A DNA stretch of 64,000 bases from Trichostrongylus colubriformis (taxonomy: Eukaryota > Nematoda > Chromadorea > Rhabditida > Trichostrongylidae), in contig OZ022257.1 of assembly GCA_963978905.1 (NCBI GenBank), positions 55,508,873 through 55,572,872 on the forward strand. Direction: 5' to 3'. The position numbers and the translations under genes were made by a program. The number at the start of each line of letters is the position of its first letter. The first letter of the stretch is position 1. The notes under the pieces were generated by a model, which searched no databases, was not told the origin of the DNA, and saw nothing but the letters and a program-made list of their open reading frames with translations. Positions 12,464-25,300 of the stretch are shown piece after piece.

Positions 12464-15400
12464 GTGAATTTTCGCTTTAATCAATTGATTTTTTGAAAAT
12501 TTTTGATCGATTGATCGAGTCAATTTGACAGCCTATCTGCTTCTCAGAGTACAGTATTGATCACAACGCCATTATCGATTCATAGTGGATTTGTAGCTCA
12601 ACTACAATGATAGTAAGGCATCATTTGTACCAGGAGTGGTGTGCGATTGCCACCATTTTCATTTTCTTCACTGACATCGATAGAAGTTCACCAGCGACCT
12701 TTCAGCTTGCGTGGACGGAAAGTGATACTTAGTGGTCCACAAAGAATCTGATGCACTCAATAAGTTTGTTAAAAACCTGTCTGAATGGAAAATTGTAACA
12801 AGGACTTGTGGGGACTCATGAGTGTTTTTATGATTTTGATTGGTGATTGAATACACAGCGTGACCTAGATGAGTCGACCCCTGGACTGGACATGATCTGA
12901 AAGTAGATTTTTCAGCAAGCCTACACGGCTCTCCGAAGCATCGATGAAGGAAATCCAGATTCACCGGCTCTCACTCCTACGGAAGCAACACTCTTATGAC
13001 TAGTCATGTTTTCGTATACAGTACCTCATCTACACAATTTAACTGAGCATAACCACTACTTCCATTCATTCCGCGTGATAAAAAAAAAGTTCAAAAACGC
13101 TTTACCATGTTTTTTTTCTCATTGCATAACATATAAATTACATTTTCAAAAGATCGACTAGCTACACCACTCTTCAGTTCCACAATTAAAGACACCATTA
13201 GGGGCAATTTCGGCAAACTGGGGATTACGAAAGTAGAGGTGCTCAGTAATATAACAGTAGAAAAAGAACGACATAAAACGGCGAAAAAACCAAGAAATAA
13301 GAGCCCGAAATTCCCCCTTCTCTCTCGTCCTCTGCGTCTCTGCTCGGAGTGGACTGAAGACAGGCCAGAGTCTGAACCAGCCGGCCGCGATTGTTGTCCA
13401 GCCCCTCCACGTCGACTCCCCCGGGCGCATAACGGCATAACGGCATGACGAGCTGCGGGGCCGCCATAAGACCCCAAGTCGCGTTTTTTTATGCGATTTT
13501 CACCACATGTGACCCCTTCTGAAGTAGAAGGTTCGTTTCAGTGAACATGTACTTCCAGATCTCAGTTTTCCTTTACCCCTAATGGTGCCTTTAAATCAAG
13601 TATATAGCACATCCAAAGTTTTAAATTGAGTCTCACGCATTCAATTTTCTTCCAAGCTGTTAATCTAGTCGGAATAGTACTTTTTAAAGTATACGCCCGA
13701 TATATTTGAGTAACACACACGCTCTTCCATGAATTTGTGCCATGAGGACAAAAAATTGGCGTTGCGGTGACCGGCATGCGACTCGATGGTCGAGCTATGC
13801 GCGACGTATTAGATGGGTCCTAAAGCGATGACAGTGCTCTGAGCCTTATTCTAGACATAATCGCTTCAGGACTCTCGGTAAGGCGGCCCTGTGTCGTTCT
13901 ATTTCGTTGCTGCGCACCAAACACCGCCATGCGAATTCTCTGTCCTGATGGCGCACACCCCCCTTTCCATGCAGGTTCTTCAGCCATGAAAACAGAATCA
14001 CAAAATTGTTGAATGTCTGCACCCACTGCTGGAGTACTGATGTAAGGTTCAAAGTCGACTATTTCCGACAAGGGTGAGACACTCGTACTAACTAGAAGAT
14101 TTAGTCATCACAAACACTGAAACGAGTCCTAACTCGGGTAACGAAGTCCGGCTTGCTCTAAAGTCCGTTAATTTTCGTCCTAGTAAAAGACGATCTTTCC
14201 CTCCGAGAAGATGAAAACATTCGCTGCACAGACAGATAAGCGCCCGATACCTTAAATTCTTGAACAATCACTCTCTGGGATGCGCCACGCGTCCACTTTT
14301 TGATTAAAGTTGTTGCTGCCGTCGCCGTCGCCGTGGTCGTCCAAATTCTATGATTTTAATTTCTGATAAAAACACTCTAATGGATACATATCTTAATTGT
14401 TTTAAAGTGAAAATGAAGAGCTGGGAGAGGAGCCACTAGTTCGAATTCCCGCCAAGCAGTAGCGATCTACTGGTGGGGATTCTGTTCAAATTTTCGCGCC
14501 CAGCGTTGATTTGTCACTCATTCCTCGTCCCTGATCATGTGAGTGCCGCTTCTTTGCTCTTCAGCTCTCTGCCGTTCACACCCACTCGGACGCCCCACCC
14601 CATCGGCCATTTTTTGAAACCCTCTATCTCATTGTTCTTGTATATTCGCGTGAAACTTTCCATACAGCCTAAGTAAACAAATATAACATAAGTATAAGGT
14701 AACAGAAGAACAAGGTTTTTCGTACACGATTCCTTTAGGGTGCCAACCAAGGTACACCGGGAGTCCAGGACTCCTCGATAGGGTGGGCCGTATTCGACCG
14801 CACAGGAGGGGGAGTCGTACCCGCAGAGGTCAGCGATAAGTGCTAGAATCTCAACTCTCACGGAGCAGGTGAGAAGTGAAGGTTATTTCACAGCGAATCT
14901 GTGAGGGGAAATGTGAAATAAATATTTTTCGCTTCAGGTGAGATTACATGGCAATAAAACACATTGTAACTATACAATCCCGTCAGATAGGGGTCAAAGA
15001 AGGGGGTGGTCGATTTTCGTTCTCGCAAAGGGGTCGTACTGAAAGCTATTATCCTCGACACCTGGGGTGCCCTGGTGCCAACCACCGTACAACTCACTAT
15101 TTGTATCCTACCTTGCGTATATTGTACCAATTCACCTGAAGGTATGAAGAGTCGCCTTGTCTGAGCATGCAGTGTATAGGGAATTGATCCTTGGAAAACG
15201 CGATTGTAAGCAGCACCACTTGTCACCACCACCTACACCGACCTGTCAAAGCCTTTCAGAGAAATTTTGGATCCCTCCTGTTTTGACTGAAGATGGAACT
15301 CATAGTAGAGCTTCAACGGATTGAATCGCGCAATTCTTTTTTTGCTGTGGGGACTAAGCAGTTATCCAGAATGCGTTCCCACAGCAGCTGCTAGTTCTTT

Positions 15401-15950
15401 CTCTGACTGATTACGGTATAAGAAATCACAGCACCCGCTTTTGCACACGATATCAGTGACGTTTGTCTATAGACAGAAAAACCAGTTGTAGCCGCACCCG
15501 CACGTCACTTCATTCGTGGGGATCAGTGACGTTGAAAACTGGAATGGAAATATATGAACGAAGGGTCAAGGCGTTCATACTACGGAAAGACCACTGAGCT
15601 TTTGTCGATGACGCCGATTGTGTAAAGTTGACGTCAATGGGTTCTCCCAAGAATGGCCATCACTCAAAAAAAAAAAGAGAACAGACAATTCATGTCGTCA
15701 CCTAAATAGGAAAGTATATAAGAAATCAAATTAATAAGTAGATGAAAATGCACTTTATACTGCGACAATGCGAGCTTTTGGGCACAACTTGTGGTTTCGC
15801 CCGAGATCGAACCCTCACCCCATGCTTCCAGGCATACGCGGTAATCCTTTGCATACCAAGCACCTTTTTTCAGCTGTTTGGATGTAGATCCACTATATTT
15901 TAATTCAATTATTTCGATTCGGTATTTGAAGAACACCGGTAAATGGCATT
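12464..15950. other. Intron/intergenic stretch with mobile-element relics
   Basis: Apart from the element at 13186-13595 and a fragment of the long-palindrome family at about 14643-14738 (ending acacgattccttta), I see no gene. In particular no exon with a potassium-channel pore motif is present on the plus strand. Confidence 0.5.
13186..13595. mobile_element. MITE, GGCAGCATTAGGGG-type termini
   Basis: The left end ttaaagacaccattaggggcaa and the right end tttacccctaatggtgcctttaaa are inverted copies. Both ends match the elements at 27406-27995 and 58486-59046. The interior includes gaaaaaaccaagaaataagagccc, the complement of the 'tctcgggtttttggcc' segment of the other copies. Confidence 0.8.
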
Positions 15951-16883
15951 TTTGGCGTATAGTAAGACCTACCGTAACGCTCGCAGTCCGTTAAATTGCA
16001 GACATTGCACACACCAGCTATGTCGCGAGCAGGCTTATTTCACATACCTTATAGAGATCGCCTTAATTATCTTGACACAACTACCCTTGAAATGAGAAGG
16101 AAAGTTATAGACTATGACGTGTTATTCAAGCTTTCTAAGGGAGAGATCGATATCGACTTTGAGCTTCTATTTCGCAAATCCCTGACTGTAGGGTTTACAA
16201 GAGGTCATGACTTCAAAATATTGAGAGAAAAGGTTCGCTCAAACACATTTAAAAATAGTTTTTTGCAACGGGTTATAACTTTTTGGAACCGTCTACCAGC
16301 CAACGTAGTGAACTCGATGTCTTCAGAATCTTTCAAAAGCAAAGCTAGAAGTATTTTAAAAGGTGAAGGCTGGTTCTAGATTGGGCTACCAAATCTAAAG
16401 TCAAGGACAGTTACACTTAATTGAGCTTTCATTGTATGTGTATTATTTATTTACTTAGGGGGTGTATCTGTCCTTGAGTAATACCATAATTTTTTGATCT
16501 GTTTGCTAACCCTTGTTGTGACTGTTTTTGTAACTCGTTATTTTAACATGCTTCACTTGAGCAGTGTGTGACCCCCAGAAACGCCCTATATGGATTTGAG
16601 TGGACGTTGGTGGTGTTGACGGACCTACTAAGATGGTATCCGGAGGCGCACCACAGATCTTGCGACTTGCAGTGTTGGCGGCCCATTGCTCTTCACCACC
16701 TTTCGCCTCCACTCAACCTCACCCGCTCCCCACTCCCCTCCAGTCATTTTATGCTCTACTAAGCCGCTCATCTGTTTCTGTCTCTGATTCTGTTTTTATC
16801 GGTCACTTTGTAAACAGTTTGTTTTGTTTTGTCTTACTTGTTTTTAACCGATAATAAATCGCAATCCTAATCCTAATCCTATG
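15950..16883 (+). mobile_element. 5'-truncated LINE (non-LTR retrotransposon) fragment
   Basis: The open frame 15996-16379 encodes the last ~127 residues of a reverse-transcriptase ORF. The landmarks are YRDRLNYLDTTTLEMRRK, then a VGFTRG segment, then SFLQRVITFWNRLPANVV and a final SSESFKSK before the stop at 16377-16379. RR, RG, F.RV...WN.LP and FK at these spacings are the usual C-terminus of CR1/Jockey-like LINE polymerases. About 500 bp of 3' untranslated sequence follows and ends in three AATCCT units (about 16862-16880), as expected for a LINE with a short-repeat tail. The catalytic domain is missing, so the copy is dead. Confidence 0.8.
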
Positions 16884-19341
16884 TCATCGAGTGTGAATTT
16901 AGGTTTTTTTACCACGAACATCTTTCCTTACCCTTTCGCTCATACTCGCATTCAATGTTTTACGTGACTGCTGCTGTTTGTTGTTTCACTTATTTCACAT
17001 CATTACGAATGAATGAATTGCACCCTACAAGACAAAAAATGACATCTTCTACAGCGAGCAACTCGTAAAGGTGATATTGTAGTTCGAAGAGGCGTGGAAG
17101 ATGCGAATACAGATCAAGATGTCACGGTTTTGAATGCGGGTTTCTCTATGGATCACCGCTTTTAACCTCGTATATTTATTTCTGAACGATCATTTCTTCA
17201 GATCGCCCTTTTTCTCTCAACCCTTCCCGCTTCCCATAAAGATTCGGAGGACATAAGCACTTGATGGTTGAATAATATTGAGATGCAAGCATGTGAATAA
17301 CCAGTTCTTGCTCATATAAGGAAGTATCATAGAACCCTGTACAGCATGTAAAAGTAAACATACACAGTGCGTCCTGACTGGAACACAGAAACGTCAATTC
17401 GAAATAAACCGTAATGAATGCTCATATATTATTTATTTGGGTTCCATACTACGACATCTCAAAATGATCACGTTCCACCTACAGTAGCGTTCAAAAGTCT
17501 TCGGCGAAATGGTCTTTCACTTGGTTTATCACTTGTAACTTTTTTGCAACTGCACCGATCTGAGAGAAATTTTAGTATGTTATACTTGGATACACTGCAT
17601 ACTTAATATACTATTTTGGCGCTCAACGGTATAGGTTACGCCGTTATATGAAATTTTTTGTTTTTGGAGTGCCATCGCTATGCCGTCCCGCTGAGCCGCT
17701 GTCATCAAAAGTCGTGGTCTATCTACAATATATTAATGTTCTCTGAGGCTTGCTCGTTTTGTTTTTGTAAAGAGAGCCGTTCCCCCTCAACCAAGCCTTT
17801 ACTTTTTTTGGGTGGTCTTGTAGTTAATTCTTGTAAAAAACCATGAAAAGTGGCACTCAAGTAGAAGGAAATGTTGGCAATAGATTCAGGCTCCACATAT
17901 TAAAATTGTGTCAAATTTGATCTAGTAGAAAAAAGTTATGACAAAAGAGTTTTGGCCGAAGACTTTTGAGCGCTATTGTACATACCTTATAATGAGCCAG
18001 TCACTTTAAGAATTGTGGTCCGTATTTTCTCCATTAATGCTTCTAGAGCTCATGTTATGGAGTGTATTGTGGAGTGCACGATGCTCTTCCAAGAATGGAT
18101 GCAGAAGTTTGGTAATCTCGACACCAACTGGGATAAACGCTCGAGTGTAGGATTCTGTCACGGCATTTTCTGGCCCAGATAGCCTGCTTAAATAAAATGA
18201 TCCCTCACAAGAGACTATTGGGTTTGCGCCGTGTAGTGGAATAGAAAATGAACGAGAAGTAGTACAGCGCCTTGTCTAGCTAATTTCAAATATTCGTCCA
18301 AAACTTCAATAATCGTCAAAGTTCATGACATACCTCAAAGTTGGGAACATTGTTGACCATCGGTCCATTTTCTTTGAGATTATGAGGGGATCCTTCTGTT
18401 GGATGCACCGGGAAGGGGCAAAGAAAATGAGCGCATTTGAAAAACTCTATTTACTGTAAACTAATATTCGAGCTGAGAAGAGATAATGTTTGGCGAAACT
18501 CGCATTGGAAAACACGCCTTTGAAGCGCTCTTGTATTCTGGCGCCCTTCATTTCATACCGCACGCTTCAGTGGCCGAGTCGTCTAGTGGTAAAGACTGGC
18601 TCCACTGTCATTTCATTTCGCGTAGAGCAAATTTGGTATCATTCATGGTGATGTTGAGCAAGTGGAAAAAGAAACAACAACATAAAAAATTCAATGATAT
18701 CATACCCGACGTCTCAGCAAAACGTCTTGTGTGCAATTGCGGCAAACAGAACGGACTGGAAGTGTTTACCGTAGGCCGAAAACACACTCTCCTAGTGTCA
18801 GTAAGCGCTTTATTTTGTGCAGAGGCACAGGGTAAGTCCGGGTTCACCAGATCATATTACCATTACTTTTATTACTAATATTCGATGAATTCTCAACTTC
18901 GCAGTCAAATTTCCCCAGAAATTGCGCATTTTAGAGAGCTAGCGTTTGCAGATTGCTCCCACGTCATTTATGACTGCTGGTCTCTCGTCCCCGTTCGGTT
19001 CATAATGAGAGCGGAAGAAAGGCGGGACATAAGGCATCATCATCCAGACAATCAACGCCCCGCCCTCTTATCAATTCCGCATGACCTTGTGTCAAGTTGT
19101 CTTAAGCGGAATACTGAACTGTTTCAGGTGCATTTACATTTCATTTTAACTATTTGGTTCAGTTTCTGAAGACATTCTGCTAATAAGAATCTTTTAGGTC
19201 ATTATTACAGTGTTTCCTTAAAAACTCTGATATCGCTGTTGTTATCATGTTATCATTTGCGCTGTCTCTACAGCGGTTGTCACTTGGGTCTTGTTCGGCC
19301 TTAAAAAAACTTTCGAATAATCGATAAATCAATAATCTTTC
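16884..19341. other. Gene-less stretch upstream of the K2P gene
   Basis: No gene is supported. Open frames at 18486-18878 and 18885-19169 lack start context, splice logic and family motifs. A box-A-like GTCGTCTAGTGGTAAAGA near 18585 looks like the 5' half of a tRNA-derived sequence without its 3' half. Confidence 0.45.
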
Positions 19342-19345
19342 AGGT
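19342..19345 (+). promoter_or_regulatory. Probable spliced-leader trans-splice acceptor
   Basis: The acceptor aataatctttcag ends at 19343, two bases before the ATG of the K2P gene. In nematodes an acceptor this close to the start codon, with no upstream coding exon, normally receives a spliced leader. Confidence 0.6.
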
Positions 19346-22300
19346 ATGACACGGAGCAGGGTGAATTCAGAGACACATGAGGACACACAGAGATCCATTT
19401 TGAAAAACAGCAAAGCTTCTGCTAACTTACCAGCGGTCATGGAGCCAAGCACCAGTGACGAGTTCCCCAAGCAAAACGGCGATGAACAACTCGCTATGCA
19501 CGTCTACGAGAAGCGCCGTCAATCAGCTGGTAAGCAGACATGTATCTACCACCCAATAAAAAAGCTCCTAAACCCCATAGGAATTCCTCAACCACCGCTT
19601 GTGGGTGCCTCTACACTTCTCTAGTCGCCTAGTTGTCGTTGGAAGGAAAATGATTGAATTCACAACCCGTGAGCTTTTATCAGTTCTTTTTGGGCTTGGT
19701 CGAGGATTCTGCTTCCACTGGTGCGGGCATGCTACCGCGAAGCGGCTCTTATACTATGACTTATGGGGTCAGTAATGTTCATGTCAGCATTTAATATCGA
19801 GCAGTTGGCTGGCGCCCACTACTGCGCGCATAACATCATGGGCGTCAGTGAGTTGTACGGAATTGCTTTTTCTATAAGTTCACTCAGACCCATTACCAAA
19901 TCACACACCGGCTATTGTGGGCGGGTTTCCTCTTATTTTAACCAAGTTTCAAGGCTGGGTTGGAACCGAGTTATGAATTTTTGTTATACGGACCACCACT
20001 AAGGGTGCGCTCTGCCTACTGTGCCCAGGCTTCTTTCATGACTTTAAAAAGCCATTTCTGATCTTAATCCACCTTTCCCCGCGTTTGGGTAATATTGGAA
20101 CCCATTTCAAAATTTTCGGTCTTAAAACGGAGTATGCCAGTGCTCAAAACGGAACATTCCAAGGCATGCCCCGCCCACGGTGGGCGGTGCTTAAATTGGT
20201 CCATGTGTGGTCTTTACTTCTTGTCCCATGCCCTACCCATTCTATAACTGTCCCCATCTCCACAGGTCTTTATATAGTACTTAATTTCGTGGCAGACGGA
20301 CGGACGGAGGGACGGACGAACGTACACACACCGGAAGCGTTTTATATATGATAGGGATTGCATGCACACTCACTGCAGTGCTGGTATACTGTAGTTAAAA
20401 TAATTTAGTTGTCTATTAGGTAAACAGCGTGTTTACACAGGAGAAGAACAGGTTTTTCTGGCAGTCTACATTACCAAAATGTTGACCTAAGTTGTTCAAT
20501 TCACTGGAACGACACTAACTGATCGTACAGTGGGGCAGGGTAAAGACTCAATGGGGGGGGGTCGTATTTTGTGACGATATCCCAGTGAATAGGCTACTTG
20601 AAACCAGCTTGACCTGCCATACCTAGTTATCACTGCAAAAAAGCACCCAATCTGCCCGAGATCTCGATTTTCCTCCCGTGCCTCGATTGTTGCTCCAAAG
20701 CTTTTATGTAGCCTTGAAAAATTCCCAAGTATTACCATATTCCCCCGTGGAAGGGTGCAGGGAGCAAGGAAGAAGAATTCGGCAACGAATTCTGGGTGGG
20801 TGAGTCCCTTCTAATATTATGCATAACCACTTTCGTGCGTGTGTGAAAACTGTTCTAGCCGCGTGGAGCTCTTTCGCCTAGGCTCAGGCGAATAATACGA
20901 CCCCGAGTTGTTCTTCCCTCTCATGCCCACAGAGCCCATGGGGATAGGAGTTCAGCTTCTTGGATGGAATAACCCAATAACCCTACCAAGCAGCTAAGCC
21001 CGAACGCCTTGTAGGCCGTCACGAAATCTTCGAGATCTCACTTTTTAGCAAGATCTGAGACTAACAGGAGGTATATGCGCGTACTCCATTTTTCACGCAG
21101 TCAAAACGTTTTTCTACAAGAAAATATCCATTACCCATATTATAAACCAGAAAAGCATACATAAAACAGGGTAATACCTACAATTCACTTCTACGCAATA
21201 CGGTAGTTGTCTACAAAAATCGCATACAAACAAAAAGCTCACGATTCTGATGGCATGTATAGGATCTGGTTGATGTACTTCTGTGAGATCTCACGAGTTC
21301 CTATTTCGATGATTCATGAAATCTTGAATTTACAGACCATCACTCACGTCCTCACACCGGTACGGTAGCTATGATTGAACGGCAGATGTCGAAATCGCAA
21401 GCCCCAACGACGACAATGATGCCTACACCAACATCTACTGAAAGAAGTAAGAAAAAAGCCATCAATTACTCAGCATGGCAAACCACCGCACCCTTGATTT
21501 TATCTTTATTTTTCGTTGTTTAGCTTCACTTAGTTATATGTACTTTTATTTATTTTGTATGTACTTGACTGGCCTGGTTAATGTGCTTGAGAAGTCATTA
21601 ATCGATTTCCCTACAGAATTCACGGACTCCTTCTATTGGCTGTCGCACTTGCACAAGAAACTCGGTCTCAGCCATATCATACTTTTGCTGGTTCTGGCTG
21701 CATACTCAGCTCTCGGGGCCGTGGTCTTTTATTATCTCGAAACACCCAATGAGAGAATGGTAAGAACAGGATGTCATTATGGACTTTTCTCTTTTACAAG
21801 GTGAATCATGCGAGCAATATATCAGTTATTTGTAGGTGGTTGCTGAGCGCAAACTGATACTGGATGATCGAATTGAGCAGCTTGCGGAATATCTCTCAGA
21901 TATGGCGGAAAACAAAACTGTGGAAGAACTGGCATTGGATGTGAAGGTGCGATTACTGTATTTTTCTACTGGTTTGAAATGGACATGGGCCGCTAGCATA
22001 CTTGTTCTAAGCATCGGATTCCATATTTCACGGAGGCAAGCTGAACTCTTCATCCCCTCAAGGTTGGGTAACAGGTGCAAAATTTCCTCGGAACAAAGCA
22101 GTGGCTGTAGCTAAGTTCCACACCACATTGCCCAAGGCAATCAGGGGTTCAGATGTTATTGGAATTCCGATTTCATGGTGCATTCCTGGAAAATTCAACT
22201 ATGAGGGGAAGAAGAGGAAGAGGCATTTATACTTCAGACGACCCTCAACTCTAAGGGAAAAGGATAACATTTCCAGAGTTAATCAATCCCTTCTGTGGTG

Positions 22301-25300
22301 ATTCGCGGTAGCAAGTAGATGCAATTTGCTCCATACGTTGACTCACGCGGGGATCAGCCGCGCTGTACAAGTCAGTGCTTCTATCCTCCCAGACGGGTTT
22401 GCAACCAGTTCACCGGCCTCGGAGGATTTCAACGCTTGCTTGGACTGGACGGGCATCGATGCGAGATTCGATCCCCGCACCAAGCGAGTAGGATTGCACT
22501 CCACCTGTAACTACACCGCCTCCACCCGGTTTAAGATTGAAAAAATAATTCGAATAAATATTCATATGTGATTCTTCTTGAAGCCGTAATCAAGATGTTG
22601 ATTAATTTTATTCGGCTAACGTTTCGGCCTGGTCGCCTATGTCAGAGCGCGGTACGGCTTCAAGGAGAATTACATTTAAATAAACATAATGCCAAGATTT
22701 ATGGAGAGTCGAACTTGGATAATTCAAATAAAATTTTTGTGTGCATCAGAAGCTTGGGGCGATCATCTCAGATATTTCTTACGCGAAGCAAATTACGGTC
22801 AGAGAAGACCATTCTCTGCTCACCTTCTGACAGTGGGAGTTTCATTTGCACTTTAGCGTACTGAGATTTTCATTAAAATAGGTCACGATGAAAACCATCC
22901 ACACTTGCCTAAGGCATTCACTGTTCATTCCCTTAAATTACCTGCTCACAACATCTCTTAAGACTGCCTACATCGACATGCTAAATACGGAAGGCACCTA
23001 TAAGTGGTCGACGTTTTATCGATCAGCTGATCCTGAGAACAACTACAAGTGGACGTATGGAAGCAGCTTCTTCTTCGCCATGAATGTCTACACAACAACA
23101 GGTTACGGTAAGTGCGTAACGGTTGATGAAAATGAAGCCCCATGTGAAGCGGTGTCGCTGGATTTTTGATGCGCAAATGAGACCGAGCCAAAAGGTCTTA
23201 GGTGTACCTAAAAAGGTAGTGTCAGATGAATTCTGGACCTCTTGAACGTTAGGTGCGGGTCAGTCTATCTTCTCGATTGGTTAGGTGCCTGTTTTCTAAT
23301 GCTATACGAACACACACCCTCCATATAAAATACGATATTTATAATATTTATTTTATTGTATCAAGATATCATTAGGATTTATCCCGAATTTCTAATGCTA
23401 TGTGAGCGCTCACCCTCTACTGCATACCGTACATTGGAAGTCCTTCCAAAATTATCTCACTTTAGGGTCAATCGCTCCCGAAACCCGTGCTGGCCAATGG
23501 TTCGTCATCATCTATGGATTCATTTTTGTGCCGGTGACGTTGGTCGTGGTACGTGACCTTGGCCAGTGGCTGTTGTTAGCAATCACAAGAGTCTATGCAA
23601 GGATGCTGTTGAAATACAGGTACTGGCAAGCTTTTTTTATGAGATATACTGACTATAGGGAAGAGTTTAAGCGCTATTTAGTGTAGAAGGTTATCCAAAA
23701 ATTAGAGGATGACGGAAATTCCTGAGAATTAAGAGAGATATTATGGCTTAAAGCACGCATAGCGCAGGGACTCAGATCTATAAAGTCGTATCATCACAGC
23801 CTTCATTATAAATCTGAAAGATCACGCAGTTATTCTACTCACATATCGCGGGTTTCATAAATAATGAGTTGATATCGTTGAATTATTACTCATCTGATAA
23901 TTTTTTTTTAAAATACCGCCTCATTACAATTTTCTTATTTGAAGGCGCTGGCGTGGAAGAAAGAGCGAGAACACAAACGAAGTAATAAGACTGCCAATAT
24001 TCATCAGTTGTCTTATAATGATCGGTGAGCACTTCACTATTTTCTGATTTTGATATTTGCTGGATAGTTGCTGATTATCGCCGCAGCCTGCTTTGCGAAA
24101 GTATGTAGGAGGATTCTGAGTTACAGGCAAAAGTTTCGGTGTCGGACGAGACTCGAACCCGCACTTCATGCGTTCCGGGCATATGTGCTGGTCCATCATA
24201 CTACCGACACCCCTTTCACCTTAACTCAGCTCCTGATTAGTACATATATTCACAATAGCTAATCCTTTCTGATACAATCTCCATAAGAAGTGCCCCTGTG
24301 TGCACAGAATTTTTTACCCGTGGAGGTTCCTCCCCCATACCAGTCACAGGGTGCGTACCGGTATGTCAGGATTTCGCGTCACGCCATGCGGCGCACAACG
24401 TTTGCGCGTGAGATGGCTACCTGGTGGGAATCGTGTGTAATTGCGTAAAAAGAGCGGCGACCGTATCCCACGTCTATTTTTATTCTTTTCGTCGCTATAT
24501 TGAACTTGTTTTCTTACTGTTTTCATTTCAATAGACAGAATACAGTCGATTTCAGTTTATTTGGACCTTTTCAGTTCACTCTTGGTTGACGGTAGCGTCT
24601 TTTATGCAGTCATACCATTTTCCACGCTTGTATCATCCTCATATGAATCATTTGTGGTCGCCTATACTTCAAACAGCGTTCGCACTTGTGGAATCTGAGG
24701 AATCAGATAATTATCGATCAAAGGACATAAGGAACTTGCGTTTTTGTGAAAATGCAGACTCCGACCTCCTATGGAAATGCAGAACTGTGGTTGATATCTC
24801 CATCTCTCAACCGTCGGAGCCTGGAAATCGATACATATCTAATCCTATACCGCACTTCCACCATTCTCCTCTATCATCCATCATTCCACAGGAAACTATT
24901 TCCAAACTTTTTCCGATCGATACGTATCTTTATCATTTCCCGCAAATTTCACAACTTTCAAAAATGCAAATTCCATGAATATGAAAGCTGCAGAGTCCGT
25001 GGGACCAAAAATGATGTCTATAAGGATGATACAGAGCATAGAAAGTGGAATGAATACAATACATGCGAAACTTTACCATCAACCAAGGATGAACTGAAAA
25101 AAATTCGAACTAAATTGAACTCAACTTTCTTATGTTCATTGAAATAACAGTGAAACAAGCTTAGAACAGCGACCAAATGAATAAAAATAGTCGCAGAATA
25201 CGGTCGCCACTCTTTTCACGTAATTACACGCGATTCTCACCGAAGGCGGCCATTGCATGGGCAGACGTCGCGCACGGGCGAAATCCTGACATAAGTGTAC

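Noticed and set aside
16862..16880. (AATCCT)n as telomere-like repeat
   Set aside because: Nematode telomeres are TTAGGC. The short run is at the 3' end of a LINE and is best read as its tail.
18486..19169. Two ORFs of 94-130 codons before the K2P gene
   Set aside because: There is no codon or splice evidence, the opposite strand is also open, and there are no domain features. They might be 5' untranslated or intergenic sequence.
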